51,763 nt of DNA from Bacteroides sp. (GTDB lineage: Bacteria > Bacteroidota > Bacteroidia > Bacteroidales > Bacteroidaceae): NCBI GenBank assembly GCA_021203515.1, contig JAJQAY010000086.1:1-51763 (forward strand). The letters run 5' to 3'. A program made the position numbers and the translations under genes. Shown in pieces: positions 9,805 to 21,100 of this stretch (the stretch's first letter is position 1; the number at the start of each line of letters is the position of its first letter). Below the pieces are notes generated by a model, which made no database searches, was not told where the DNA came from, and worked only from the letters and a program-made list of their open reading frames with translations.

Positions 9805-12767
9805 ATGAAACACATTCTCAGACTGAAAAGAATTAGCTTGGCGGTACTGGTCTTTTTTATCCAGTTAAGCGCATGGGCACAGGTAAAACAAATCTCCGGT
9901 ATTGTTTCCGATGAAAAGGGCGAACCTCTGATTGGTGTTAATGTCAGTGTCAAGGGAGGCACTAACGGGGCTATCACCGACTTGAATGGTAAATTCTCAT
10001 TGAGCGTAAACAGTAAGGACATCATTGTTTTCTCTTATATAGGATATACCACTCAGGAAATTCCGGCCAGCGACCCGAAAGTTAGCAGAGTTATATTGGC
10101 TGAAGATGCTGAAACGCTGGATGAAGTCGTGGTAGTGGGCTATGGCGTCATGAAGAAGAGCGATGTCACAGGCTCAATTTCTTCGCTCAAAAGCAAGGAT
10201 ATAACCTCTGTTCCCGCTAGCAATGTGCTGGAAGCGATGCAAGGTAAGATTGCCGGCCTCGATATGACTAAAAGCGACGGTGAGGCGGGTTCGAGCCTGA
10301 ACTTTACGTTGCGCGGTAACCGTTCGCTGAATGCGTCGAATGCTCCGTTGATTATGGTGGACGGAGTGGCTTATGGTTCCACACTGGATATTAATCCTTC
10401 CGATATTGAGTCCATCGAGGTGCTGAAAGATGCTTCTTCTACGGCAATCTATGGTTCGCGCGGTGCCAATGGCGTTATCCTTATTACAACCAAACGAGGC
10501 AGCGCAGGCAAGACCAATGTTTCGTTTAATGCTTATTTCGGTCCGCAGATGGCGGCAGGCTTGGCAGATATTATGAATGCCGAGCAGTATGCGGCCTTGA
10601 AGCGTGAAGCTTATCGCACGCAGGGGATTACCGACGACAATGCCATCTTTACGGCCAACGAACTGCAAGGATTGAAAAATCACGAGTACCTCGATTTTCA
10701 GGATATGTGCGTCAATACCGGTTTCGTGCAGAGCTACGAAGTAAGCGTCAATGGCGGTACGGAAAAGACTCAGGTAAACCTCTCACTGGGATATTATAAA
10801 GAGAACGGTTTGTTTAAGAACGATGACCTAACCCGCTTCAATGGAATGGTGGGAGTGGACCAGACTATTACCAAGCGTCTGAAAGTAGGTGCAAGCATGT
10901 TGCTCACTTATAAAGACAACAACAAACGGCAAGACCCGCTGAACCAGGCTAACAAGATAGTACCTATCGGCAAGGCCTATAATGATGACGGCTCTTTGAA
11001 TATGTTCCCTTCCTACGGTTCGGCTACCTCCGTAAGCCCCCTTGCCGACGAGCAACCCGATGCTTATAAAAACAATACGTTGACCAAGCGTCTCTTCGGT
11101 ACTGCCTATCTGAATTGGGAAATCATCGATGATTTGTTGCTTCGCACCACGCTGGGCGTCGACACGAACAGTGCACGCCGCGGATACTTCTACGATAAGA
11201 ACACGATTAATGGTGGTACAAAGGAAGCCAAGTCGGGTGCAGAACTGAGCAATAACAATAATTACACTTGGGAAACCACTCTGAATTATAATAAGACCTT
11301 CGGAGTGCACGGCTTCAACTTCCTGCTCGGTAACAGTATCATCTCCAACCATGCCGAGAGTTTTGACCTTTCCGGTAAAAACCAGACTTTCGCAGGCAAC
11401 TTATTCTGGAATCTGGCTTCTGCTACAGACCAGCGCGAAATAGCAAGCGGTCTTGTAGAAGATAAAATGGTCTCCTTCTTCGGACGTATCCACTATAAAT
11501 TGAAAGAGAAATACCTCTTCAACGTATCTCTGCGTGCCGATGGTTCCTCCGTGCTGGCGGACGGTCATAAATGGGGCTATTTCCCCTCTGCCGCTTTTGC
11601 ATGGCGTGTCATTGATGAAAACTTTATGAAGAATGCCACCTCTTTCATGTCCGATTTAAAGTTGAGACTTAGCTGGGGTATCTCCGGCAACAGTGCCATC
11701 AGTCCTTATCAGACTTTGGGCGGATTGGGTTCCACTACTTACTCGTTCGGCGAGGTAGGTGCATACGGATATTTCCCCCGCAACATTTCCAACAAAGACC
11801 TGAGCTGGGGGAAAATACAAACATTCAACATAGGTGTTGACTTCGGCTTCTTGAACAACCGCATCAGCGGTAACCTGGAAATCTACCAGACCAATACTAC
11901 GGATTTGTTGATGTCCCGCCAACTGCCGCCTACTTCCGGTTTCCAGAGTGTGATGGAGAATGTGGGTGAAGTCCGCAACCGAGGTCTTGAAATCGGATTA
12001 AATACGGTTAACTTCAAGCCTTCTACCCGTGACGGATTTTCATGGAACACGAATTTGAGCTTTACGCTGAACCGTGAAGCCATTCAGAGCTTGGCAAGCG
12101 GTGCCAGTCGCGACTTGGTAAACAGTTGGTTTGTTGGTGAGCCGATAAGCGTTTATTATGACTATAACAAGATTGGTATCTGGCAGTTGGGCGAAGAAGC
12201 GGAAGCTGCCAAATACGGACAAGTTCCGGGAGACATCCGGGTGGAGGATATTGATAAAAACGGCAGTATCTCTTCTGAGAAAGACCGTAAGATAGTAGGT
12301 ACGAACAGACCGGACTTTGTATTGGGTATGAACAACTACTTTGCTTATAAAGGTTTTGACTTATCGGTATTTATGTATGCCCGCGTGGGACAGACCATCA
12401 AGAGTGAGGCGAACGGCAATTACAAGATTGACGGTTTGGAGAACGGCCCGGTGGTAGACTACTGGACTCCGGAAAATCCGACAAACTCCCATCCGCGTCC
12501 TGATAAGAACAAGAATTTGAGTAGCGCCTATATGAGTACGCTTTACTACCAGACGGTTCGTTCCTCAAGATTAGAGAAATGACATTGGGCTATTCGCTGC
12601 CCACAGCTTGGTTGAGCAGGGTTAAAATCTCCAAGTGCAGGGTTTATGGTACACTGAAGAACTTCTTCACTTTCAGCCGCATGGGCCTCTATGATCCTGA
12701 AAGAGGCGGTAGTTTGTCTTTCCCGATGACTAAACAAGTTGTATTCGGAGTTAATCTTAATTTCTAA
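9805..12767 (+). CDS. SusC-1, TonB-dependent outer-membrane oligosaccharide transporter (frameshifted as assembled)
   Basis: Imports oligosaccharides across the outer membrane with its SusD partner. About 988 aa. Signal peptide to about residue 26 (ends LSAWAQ); carboxypeptidase-D-like domain (KQISGIVSDEKGEPLIGVNV); TonB box region ETLDEVVVVGYG; plug with the conserved DASSTAIYGSRGANGVI; 22-strand barrel ending VVFGVNLNF. No STN domain precedes the CTD-like repeat, which fits HTCS rather than ECF-sigma control. One frame break near 12552: CAGACGG should be CAGGACGG, restoring YYQDGSFLKIREMTLGYSLP. SusD-1 follows 13 bases later. Homogalacturonan oligomers are the likely cargo from context. Confidence 0.93.
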
Positions 12768-12780
12768 TTTTTAAAAAGTT

Positions 12781-14479
12781 ATGGATATGAAACGAAATTC
12801 ATTGATTTATATATTGTTCGCTGCGTTGTTGTTTACGTCCTGCAACGATTTTCTGAAAGAAACTAACTATAGTGGATTGTCTGACGACCCGTTCTACGAT
12901 TCGGAGGTGGGTATCGAAGCATTGGTGAATAGTTGCTATACGCCCTCTCGTTTGTGGTACGGCAGGGAAGGCGGAGCTTCAACGACGGAACTGGGTACCG
13001 ACCTCTTCCTGAAAGGTGGCGACTGCAAACATCCTCAGTACTCTCTGCACGATTTGAACCTGAACTCGCAAGATTTGCTGGTGCAGGTATATTGGGCAAA
13101 GTTCTACGAAGCCATTAATTATTGCAACACCGCTTTAGTTCGTTTGGAAACCGCCCCTTTGAAAGAAGATGTGCGCAAACGTCGCATGGGTGAGGTCTGC
13201 TTCCTGCGTGCCTTCTACTATTGGCATCTGACGGAAATCTGGGGAGAATCCATCTGACTACCACTCCTTCCGAAGGCGTACAGACCGAAGCCCATAAAGC
13301 CTCGGTAGAACAAGTGTATAAACAAATCTTCGACGATTTGGATGACGCCATCGGTTACTTGCAGGGATATACCGCCCATGAGGGTGGACGTATCACCCTT
13401 CCGACCGTTGAGGCTTTCAAAGCACGTATGTTGCTTACGCGCGGACAATATGGAGATGCTGCTGCTTTGGCAGAGAAGGTGATTGGCAGCTATGGCTTCC
13501 AACTGTCTGATAACTATGCGGATATTTGGGATATGGCTAATTGCGAAGGCTCCACCAATTCGGAAGTTATCTGGTACGTTAACTATTCAAGTGATTTATT
13601 GCTGAACAAGGACATCTCGGATGAAGACTACAGTGCCAACAGTACATTATATGCCAATGCCAACTGTTTCTATTCGGATGGAGGAAACAATCTTCATTTG
13701 ATGTTCTGCTATCGTTATAACCTGCTGAAAGCCGGTGTCGGTATTGATTTGAACGGTATCGGCTACCAGCGCTATGCAACCAGCCGCCACTTGCTGGAGC
13801 TGTATAATGAAGACATCGACCAGCGTTATGACGGCGCTTTCAGAGAAGTGATTTATAATAATGGCAATGCAGATAACGCCTATGCCAGTCAAGTAGGGGA
13901 TACTGCCATCTACTTCACTAAGAAAAGTATGCCCAAAGCCTTTGCCGACAGAGTAAGGCCGCTGTATTGCTTCAAAGACATCGATAGCCTCTACTATGCC
14001 GACGGCCGTTTGAAGACAACCGTTGGTTTATCGAGATGCACAAACATGCCGACCATACCCGTGCGGAAGCATTTGAGCGTTCAAGCCGCCGGGATGCGTT
14101 TGTTATCCGTCTCTCTGAAATGTATCTGATTGCTGCCGAGGCTGAAATGCTAAACGACAATATGCCGATGGCTGTAAAGTATATGAATGATTTGCGCACA
14201 AAAAGAGCTTATCCGGGCTATGAGGACGCTATGAAGATTTCCGCCTCCGATATGAATATTGATTTCATTCTGGATGAACGTGCCCGTGAGCTGGTTGGCG
14301 AGCAATTGCGTTGGTTCGACTTGAAGCGCACCGGCAAACTGGTGGAATATGTGAAGAAATGGAACCCGGATGCCAAAGATAATATCAAGGATTATCATGT
14401 GCTTCGCCCCATTCCTCAGATACAACTGGATGCTGTCAGCAATAAGGGTGACTTCCTCCAAAATACCGGTTATAATTAA
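12781..14479 (+). CDS. SusD-1, surface glycan-binding lipoprotein (2 frameshifts as assembled)
   Basis: Forms the lid over SusC-1 and binds oligosaccharides at the cell surface. About 566 aa. The lipobox LFTSC puts the lipidated Cys near residue 21. SusD/RagB features include NYCNTALVRLETAP, CFLRAFYYWHLTEIWG (TPR helices), and a C-terminal block with RLSEMYLIAAEAE, FILDERARELVGEQLRWFDLKRTGKL. Frame breaks near 13246 and 14014 are both GG read as G; correcting them gives WGGIHLTTTPSEGVQ and RLKDNRWFIEMHKHADHTR. Followed by the hairpin at 14500-14550. Confidence 0.92.
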
Positions 14480-14499
14480 GGATATAGAAGGAATTTAGA

Positions 14500-14550
14500 G
14501 ATGGTATCTTAATTCTTCCTCTTTAGAAAGGGAAGAATTGGGATACCATC
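14500..14550. terminator. Hairpin after SusD-1
   Basis: Arms 14500-14519 and 14531-14550 pair over 20 bases with two mismatches around an 11-base loop, followed by GTTTATATTT. It could act as a terminator or partial terminator between SusD-1 and the esterase. Confidence 0.6.
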
Positions 14551-14553
14551 GTT

Positions 14554-14561
14554 TATATTTG
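14554..14561 (+). promoter_or_regulatory. -7 element upstream of the esterase gene
   Basis: TATATTTG matches TAnnTTTG 20 bases before the start codon, just after the hairpin. No -33 box is visible. It could give the esterase its own start. Confidence 0.35.
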
Positions 14562-14580
14562 TACAATAATTCGCTGTATT

Positions 14581-15734
14581 ATGAAGAAGACTTTATTATT
14601 GATACTGCTGTTAAGTGTCGGGCTGAATATCAGTTCCCAGGAAAAGGAGAAACCTTATGAAGTGATAAAGAATATGCCTGCATTTTATCAGGAGATAAAG
14701 AAAACACTGACATGGCCGATGGCATGGGGCAATTCTCCCATTCAGGATTTCGGGGAATGGCGGGTGGCTGCCCGGAACAAACTGGACTCTTGCCTTCTTC
14801 CGGTGCCACCGGCTGCTCAAAACTACGACCTGCAAATCGTGGCTCGTGAACAAAGAAATGGTTATGAGGCTTTGAAGGTTGTTTTCAACCTGACGGCCTG
14901 GTCTCGTATTCCCGCCTATTTCTTAATTCCTGACGGTAAAGGTCCTTTCCCGGCTGTAGTGATGCTCCATGACCACGGTGCCCACTTTTCCATTGGAAAG
15001 GAGAAGATGGTAAACTGTTTGATGTGAGTGGGGATGTCATGGCGGATGCGGACAAATGGTCGGTAGGATGCTACGACGGTCAGTACACCGGTGATTATTT
15101 TGCTGCTCACGGATACGTAGTCTTGGCTATTGATGCTCTGTTCTGGAACGAACGGGGACGCAAGGAAGGCATCGACTATGACGGTCAGCAGGCACTGGCT
15201 TCCAATCTTTTGCAGATGGGTATGAATTGGTGTGGTGTCATTACCTATGATGGTATTCGCAGCGTGGAGTTCCTGGCTTCATTGCCGCAGGTCGACAAGG
15301 AGAATATTGGTTCGCTGGGTTTCTCTATGGGAGCCCATCGCTCGTGGATGCTCGCCGCCATGACGGATAGAGTGAAAGCGGGAGCTGCCATACGCTGGAT
15401 GAATACTACGGAATACCTTATGACTCTGACAAACAACCAAAATCGCGGAGGCTCTTCCTACTCGATGCTGGTGCCGGGCATACGGAATTTCATGGACTAT
15501 CCCCATGCCGCTTCGATAGCTTGCCCCAAGCCGATGCTGTTCTTTAACGGTGCCCGTGATAAGTTGTTTCCGGTGGAAGGCACCCAAGATGCTTTCCGCA
15601 TTATGCGCGATGTCTGGGAAAGCCAGCAGGCGGGTGATAAGTTAGTGACTAAAATCTGGAACTCGCCCCATTTCTTCAGTAAAGAAATGCAGGCCGAGAC
15701 TTTTGCGTTCTTTGATAAATACCTGAAGCATTAA
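14581..15734 (+). CDS. Secreted alpha/beta-hydrolase, probable pectin acetylesterase (frameshifted as assembled)
   Basis: A signal peptide (MKKTLLLILLLSVGLNISSQ) is followed by an alpha/beta-hydrolase of the dienelactone-hydrolase/acetyl-xylan-esterase type, about 385 aa. Visible are the oxyanion region PAVVMLHDHGAHFS, the nucleophile elbow GFSMGAHRSW (Ser), the acid-loop FNGARDKLFP (Asp) and the catalytic His in WNSPHFFSKEMQ. One frame break near 15012: an AAA run should be AAAA, giving KMVKLFDVSGDVMADADKW. Placed after SusD-1 in the same direction, it probably removes ester groups from imported or surface-bound pectin. Substrate is inferred from context only; it could act on other acylated glycans. 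Confidence 0.8.
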
Positions 15735-15752
15735 TCATCCTTCAGCGAGGGT

Positions 15753-15773
15753 GGACTTCATTTTAAGAAGTCC
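15753..15773. terminator. Short hairpin between convergent esterase and kdgF
   Basis: GGACTTC (15753-15759) pairs with GAAGTCC (15767-15773) and overlaps the kdgF stop codon. A likely weak bidirectional terminator between the two convergent genes. Confidence 0.4.
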
Positions 15774-16102
15774 GCTCTCATCGGGCTGAAACAGTCGATT
15801 AACACACCGGCTTCCAGGCAGACACATCCGTGTTCGGCATCCGGCTCGATATAAATGCCGTCACCGGTGGAAACAACCTGTTTCTCTCCGTTGACCGTAA
15901 ATTCAAACTTCCCGCTTGCCACATACGTTGTTTGGGTGTGGTAGTGGGTGTGTGCCGTGCCGACTGCTCCTTGCTCGAATTTAACTTTGACAAGCATCAC
16001 CTGTCCGTCGTATCCTATTATCTGGCGAACAGCTCCTTCTCCGGCAGGTTCCCATGTTTTATCTTTTTCAAGGATGAATGTTTTGCTTCTTGTTTTTTCC
16101 AT
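15758..16102 (-). CDS. kdgF: KdgF, cupin that opens the ring of unsaturated uronates
   Basis: KdgF speeds conversion of 4,5-unsaturated galacturonate or guluronate to the linear DKI, the substrate of KduI. Intact frame, 114 aa from the ATG at 16102, chosen because it gives MEKTRSKTF and the usual cupin length; an ATG further upstream would add about 14 aa. No signal peptide, so cytoplasmic. Diagnostic residues are the metal-binding AHTHYHTQ, the second His in PDAEHGC, and the terminal LIDCFSPMRADFL typical of KdgF. It is transcribed against its neighbours, between the esterase and the CE12-CE8 gene, and has its own promoter (16134-16141). Confidence 0.88.
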   Translation of the reverse strand: MEKTRSKTFILEKDKTWEPAGEGAVRQIIGYDGQVMLVKVKFEQGAVGTAHTHYHTQTTYVASGKFEFTVNGEKQVVSTGDGIYIEPDAEHGCVCLEAGVLIDCFSPMRADFLK

Positions 16103-16133
16103 TTTATACTGTTTTGAAGTGATTATAGGTAGG

Positions 16134-16141
16134 CAAATATA
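16134..16141 (-). promoter_or_regulatory. -7 element of the kdgF promoter
   Basis: TATATTTG on the minus strand, 31 bases before the kdgF start, matches TAnnTTTG. The -33 position is weak. Confidence 0.5.
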
Positions 16142-16249
16142 CAATTAAAATCAATTTCTCCATTAATAGTATCTTTTTTTTACACTATGAACCGTGGTCT
16201 TTTGGCTAATATTGCACCCGGAAACATAACATACTTTATATAAATAACC

Positions 16250-17972
16250 ATGAAACATAAATTGATTTTGCTTTTAGGCTTGTTTTTCTTGTTTTCTGCA
16301 TTCCAGGCGGACAAACCTGTAATTACCATTTTTATGATTGGTGATTCCACGATGGCCGATAAATCGTTGACCGGTGGAAACCCCGAAAGAGGTTGGGGCA
16401 TGTATTGCCCGGTTTCTTTTCCGAAGATATTCAGATAGACAACCACGCCATGAACGGACGCAGCTCCAAAAGCTTCATCGACGAGGGACGTTGGGACAAA
16501 GTGCTCTCTTTGATAAAAAAGGGTGATTATGTCTTTATCCAGTTCGGGCACAACGATGAGAAACCGAAGGCAGACCGCCATACCGATCCCGGAACAACCT
16601 TTGATGCCAATCTGCGCAAGTTCGTGAACGAAACACGTGCTAAAGGCGGTATTCCTGTTCTGTTCAACTCCATTGTCCGCCGCAACTTCGGAACGGCTGA
16701 TAATAATGCGGTGGCTCAGGCAATTACTCAGGATGACATCCGCCAGGGAGTAAATCCGGATGCCAAACGCGGAGCATCGCAAGCTCCGGCAGCTAATAAA
16801 GAAGGAGATAAATTGATTGATACACACGGAGCCTATCTTGACTCTCCGCGTAATGTTGCGAAAGAGCTGAATGTTCCTTTTGTAGACATGAATAAGCTGA
16901 CGCATGATTTGGTGGAAGGCTTGGGACCCGACGCATCCAAGAAGCTCTTTATGTGGGTGCCTGCCAATACCATTGCCGCCATGCCCAAAGGACGCGAAGA
17001 CAATACCTACCTGAACGTATATGGAGCGCGTGTCATAGCCGGAATGACGGTGGATGCCATTGCCGAAGCCGTGCCGGAACTGGCAAAATACGTCCGTCAT
17101 TATGATTTTGTGGTGGCGCAAGACGGCAGCGGCGATTTCTTTACGGTGCAGGAGGCCATTAATGCCGTTCCGGATTTCCGCAAGAGTGTGCGTACTACGA
17201 TATTGGTTCGCAAGGGAGTATATAAAGAGAAGATCGTAATTCCCGAAAGTAAGATTAATATCTCTTTGATAGGACAGGAGGGGGCTGTCATTTCTTATGA
17301 TGACTATGCGGACAAACCGAATATCTTCGGTGAGAACAAAGGAACATCCGGCTCTTCTTCCTGCTATATCTATGCTCCTGGCTTTTATGCCGAAAACATC
17401 ACATTCCAGAATACAGCCGGTCCGGTGGGACAGGCGGTAGCCTGTTTCATCAGTGCTGACCGCGTCTATTTCAAGAATTGCCGCTTCCTCGGTTTTCAGG
17501 ATACGCTCTACACCTACGGCAAGGGTGTCCGTCAGTATTTCGAGGAGTGCTATATCGAAGGTACGGTCGATTTCATTTTCGGGTGGTCTACGGCGGTCTT
17601 CAACCGTTGCCACATTCATAGCAAGAGAGACGGCTATGTGACAGCGCCTTCCACCGACCAGGGACAGAAGTATGGCTATGTCTTTTACGACTGCAAACTG
17701 ACGGCAGACGGCGGAGTGCAAAGGTGTATTTATCCCGTCCGTGGCATCCTTACGCACAAGCGGTATTCATCTACTGTGACTTGGGCAAGCACATTCTTCC
17801 GGTTGGCTGGAATAATTGGGGTAAAAAAGCTTCGGAGAAAACAGCCTTCTATGCCGAATATGATAGCTATGGACCGGGAGCCAATCCGAAAGCACGTGCC
17901 GCATTCTCGCACCAGCTCAAGAATACCAAAGGATATGAGATAGAAACCGTACTTGCAGGTGACGACGGATGA
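16250..17972 (+). CDS. CE12-CE8 fusion: rhamnogalacturonan acetylesterase plus pectin methylesterase (2 frameshifts as assembled)
   Basis: A secreted two-enzyme protein of about 575 aa. Residues 1-20 look like a signal peptide. The N-terminal SGNH domain (about 22-280) shows MIGDSTMADK, NHAMNGRSSKSFIDEGRW and FIQFGHNDEKPKADR. The C-terminal CE8 beta-helix (about 284-570) shows DGSGDFFTVQEAINAVP, FLGFQDTLYTYGKG, the catalytic Asp in GTVDFIFGWSTAVF and YLSRPWHPYAQAVF. Breaks near 16411 (GGG read as GG) and 17718 (GG read as G) are repaired to GMYCPGFFSEDIQ and VAKVYLSRPW. In the SGNH block V the sequence is DNTYLNVYGA where the family has DxxH, so the catalytic His is Tyr here (codon TAC for CAC). 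That may be an error or an inactive CE12 half. CE8 residues are intact. It would remove acetyl and methyl groups together. Confidence 0.88.
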
Positions 17973-18106
17973 AACCCGGTTGCCAACGGTAATGCGTTAG
18001 TAACCATAAAACGTTGATGTAACCGCACTTCCACTATTAAAATAGAAACAAAGATGTAAGATTTTTCTGCGAAATATGTATCTTTACCGCACAGAAGGAC
18101 ATATTT

Positions 18107-21100
18107 ATGAAAAGACTCTTATATCTAATAGCCGGATTAGTCTGTGCGCTGTCGGTAAAGTCGCAGCCGGATGTATTTTTTTACCCATTATTCATTGGAG
18201 GACGGTTTGTCTCAAAACACGATTATGGGTATCCTGCAAGACAGGAAAGGAAATATGTGGTTCTCGACCTGGGACGGCATCAACCGGTTTGACGGATATA
18301 CATTCAAGATATATAAAGCAAGGCTCGATAATCAGATCGACCTGACTAACAACCGGGTAGACCAGATGTCCGAGGATAAATACGGTTTCCTCTGGGTGCA
18401 GACTTATGACAACCATGTTTATCGTTTCGACCCGCGCACTGAAACTTTCGAACGCGTTCCCGCTACCAGGGAGGGAGGCGGTACGGTTGCGGTGGTTTCC
18501 ATCAAGATATTGCCCTGCGGTTCGGTATGGCTGCTTACAGATAAAGAAGGAGCTATCCGGGTTAAAACAGACCCGGACAGCTATCGTCTTACTTCCGAAT
18601 GGTACTCTTCCGATACCGGCTTGTTTCCGGCTGCGAAAATCTATGATGTTTACGAAGACCTGTCCGGCAACGAATGGATGCTGACTAACAACGGTCTGGG
18701 TATGCTTTCTTCCGGTGGGCAGGTGCCCGTTTCCTATTTCGTGGAGACGGCCAGGCAAGAGGATGCCGGCGGGCAGTTCTTTTATGCGGCTCAGGAGCAT
18801 GGCGATAAAATCCTTTTCGGTTCGGACAACGGCCGCGTGTGGCGTTATCAGAAGAAAGACGGACAATTCCGTTTGCTTCAGTTGCCGGCATCTTCACATA
18901 TCGTAGCTATCCGTAATCTGGGTGAGCATGAATTGGTGATAGCTACGGCAACCGACGGCTTTTTCACTTACAATTTCCAAACGAAGAAGATAGAACACTA
19001 TGAAGCATCCCGGATGCCGAAAGCTCCCATCTGCTCCATCTATGTAGACCGAAGTTCGGAGGTATGGTTCGAGCAGGATGTTTCGGGCACGGTGGCACAC
19101 TTCAATCCGGCAACCAAAGTCCTTAAAATAGAAACCATTGCGGTGGAACCCACCAGCACCGACCGTTCCCGTCCCGCCTTCCATGTGCACGAAGATATTT
19201 ACGGCACGGTGTGGGTGCACCCCTACGGTGGCGGCTTTTCGCGTTTCGACAAGAAGACCAACAGCCTGCTCCCCTTCTATAATGGACTGGCGGATGCCGA
19301 TTGGCGCTTCTCCAATAAAATCCATTCCGCCTTCTCCGATCGGCAAGGCAATCTGTGGATGTGTACCCATTCCAAAGGCTTGGAGAAAATCACTTTCCGC
19401 CCCATCCAGTTTGCTATGGTCACCCCCAACCCTCATCACTACGAGTCGTTGAGCAATGAAGTCCGCGCCCTTTGTGAAGACAAGGAGCACAATCTCTGGG
19501 TAGGATTGAAAGACAGCAAACTGCGTGTGTATGACAAGAACCATGTGGAACGCGGCTACCTCACGGAAACCGGGGTAATCTCCCATACGGGCAGCCCGTT
19601 GCGGGGCAACGTGTACTTCATGATGCAAGATAGCAAGGATAACCTGTGGATTGCAACGAAAGGCGACGGCTTGGTGAAGGCCGAGCCGCAAGGTGCTTCC
19701 CGCTATAAACTGACCCGCTACGAATACAATAAGGATGATATTTACAGCCTGAGCGACGACAATGTTTATTGTGTCTACGAGGACAACCGGGGACGCATCT
19801 GGGTGGCGACCTTTGCGGGTGGTGTAAACTACCTGACCCGCAATCAGGGAGGAAGGGAGATATTTGTCAACCACCGCAACAATCTGAAAGGATACCCCAT
19901 CGACGATTGCTACAAGGTGCGTTTCATCACCGGTGATCATCGGGGGAATATCTGGATTGGCACTACGGTAGGCGCATTGATGGTGAACGGAGATTTCAAG
20001 AAACCGGAAGATGCCCGCTTCCACCACTTCGTCCGTGTGCCCGAAGATGTGCACAGCCTAAGCAACAACGATGTGCATTGGACTATATCCACCCGTGAAA
20101 AAGAACTTTATCTGGCTACCTTCGGGGGCGGACTGAATAAATTGCAATCGATGGATGCCGACGGACACGCCCTGTTCAAATCGTATAGCGTGCAGGAAGG
20201 GCTACCTTCGGATATTCTGCTTTCCATTCGCGAGGACGATAAAGGCAATCTCTGGATGAGTACGGAGAACGGCATCAGCAAGTTCATTCCGGAGAAAGAA
20301 AGTTTCGAGAACTATGCCGACAAGGGTATTTCTTTCCGGGTGCGTTTCAGCGAGGCGGCTTCCCTCTATACTTCGTGGGGCGACATCCTGTTCGGGGCAA
20401 GCAACGGCATCTTCGTTTTCAATCCGGACTCCATTCACAAGAGCAGCTATGTTCCGCCTATCGTGCTGTCCAAATTGCTGGTTTCTAATGAGGACGTCGT
20501 ACCGGGCGGGAAGTCTGTGCTACGGCAAAGCCTGGACGATACCCGGAAACTGGTACTCTCGCACCGGGAGAATATCTTCACCCTCCAGTATGCCGCACTC
20601 GACTATACCGACTCTTCCGACATACAGTATGCCTATATCCTGGACGGCTTTGAGAAGGCGTGGAACTACGTAGGCAAGCAGCGAACGGCTACCTATACCA
20701 ACCTGCCGAAGGGGTATTATGTCTTCAAAGTGCGCTCCACCAATGCCGACGGCGTCTGGGCGGAAAACACGCGCATGCTCGATATAGAGGTGCTTCCTTC
20801 TTTCTGGGAAACTCCCGTAGCCTATTTCCTGTACGTCCTGTTTGTGTTGCTGATTATCGTGACGGCGGTTTATATCCTGTTCACCATCTACCGCCTGAAG
20901 CACAAAGTCTCGATGGAGCAGCAGATGACGGACATGAAACTGCGTTTCTTTACGGATATTTCCCACGAACTGCGCACTCCGCTCACTCTGATTTCCGGTC
21001 CGGTGGAGTATATACTGGAGAATACGCAACTGCCGAAAGATGCCCGCGAGCAGTTGCAGGTAGTGGAGCGCAACGCCAATCGAATGCTGCGCCTGATTAA

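Noticed and set aside
16180..17757. 525-aa minus-strand open frame opposite the CE12-CE8 gene
   Set aside because: Long but antisense to a gene with strong SGNH and CE8 motifs; its translation has no recognisable domain or signal.
18894..20054. 386-aa minus-strand frame inside HTCS-2
   Set aside because: Shadow of the propeller repeats; composition follows the sense gene's codons.
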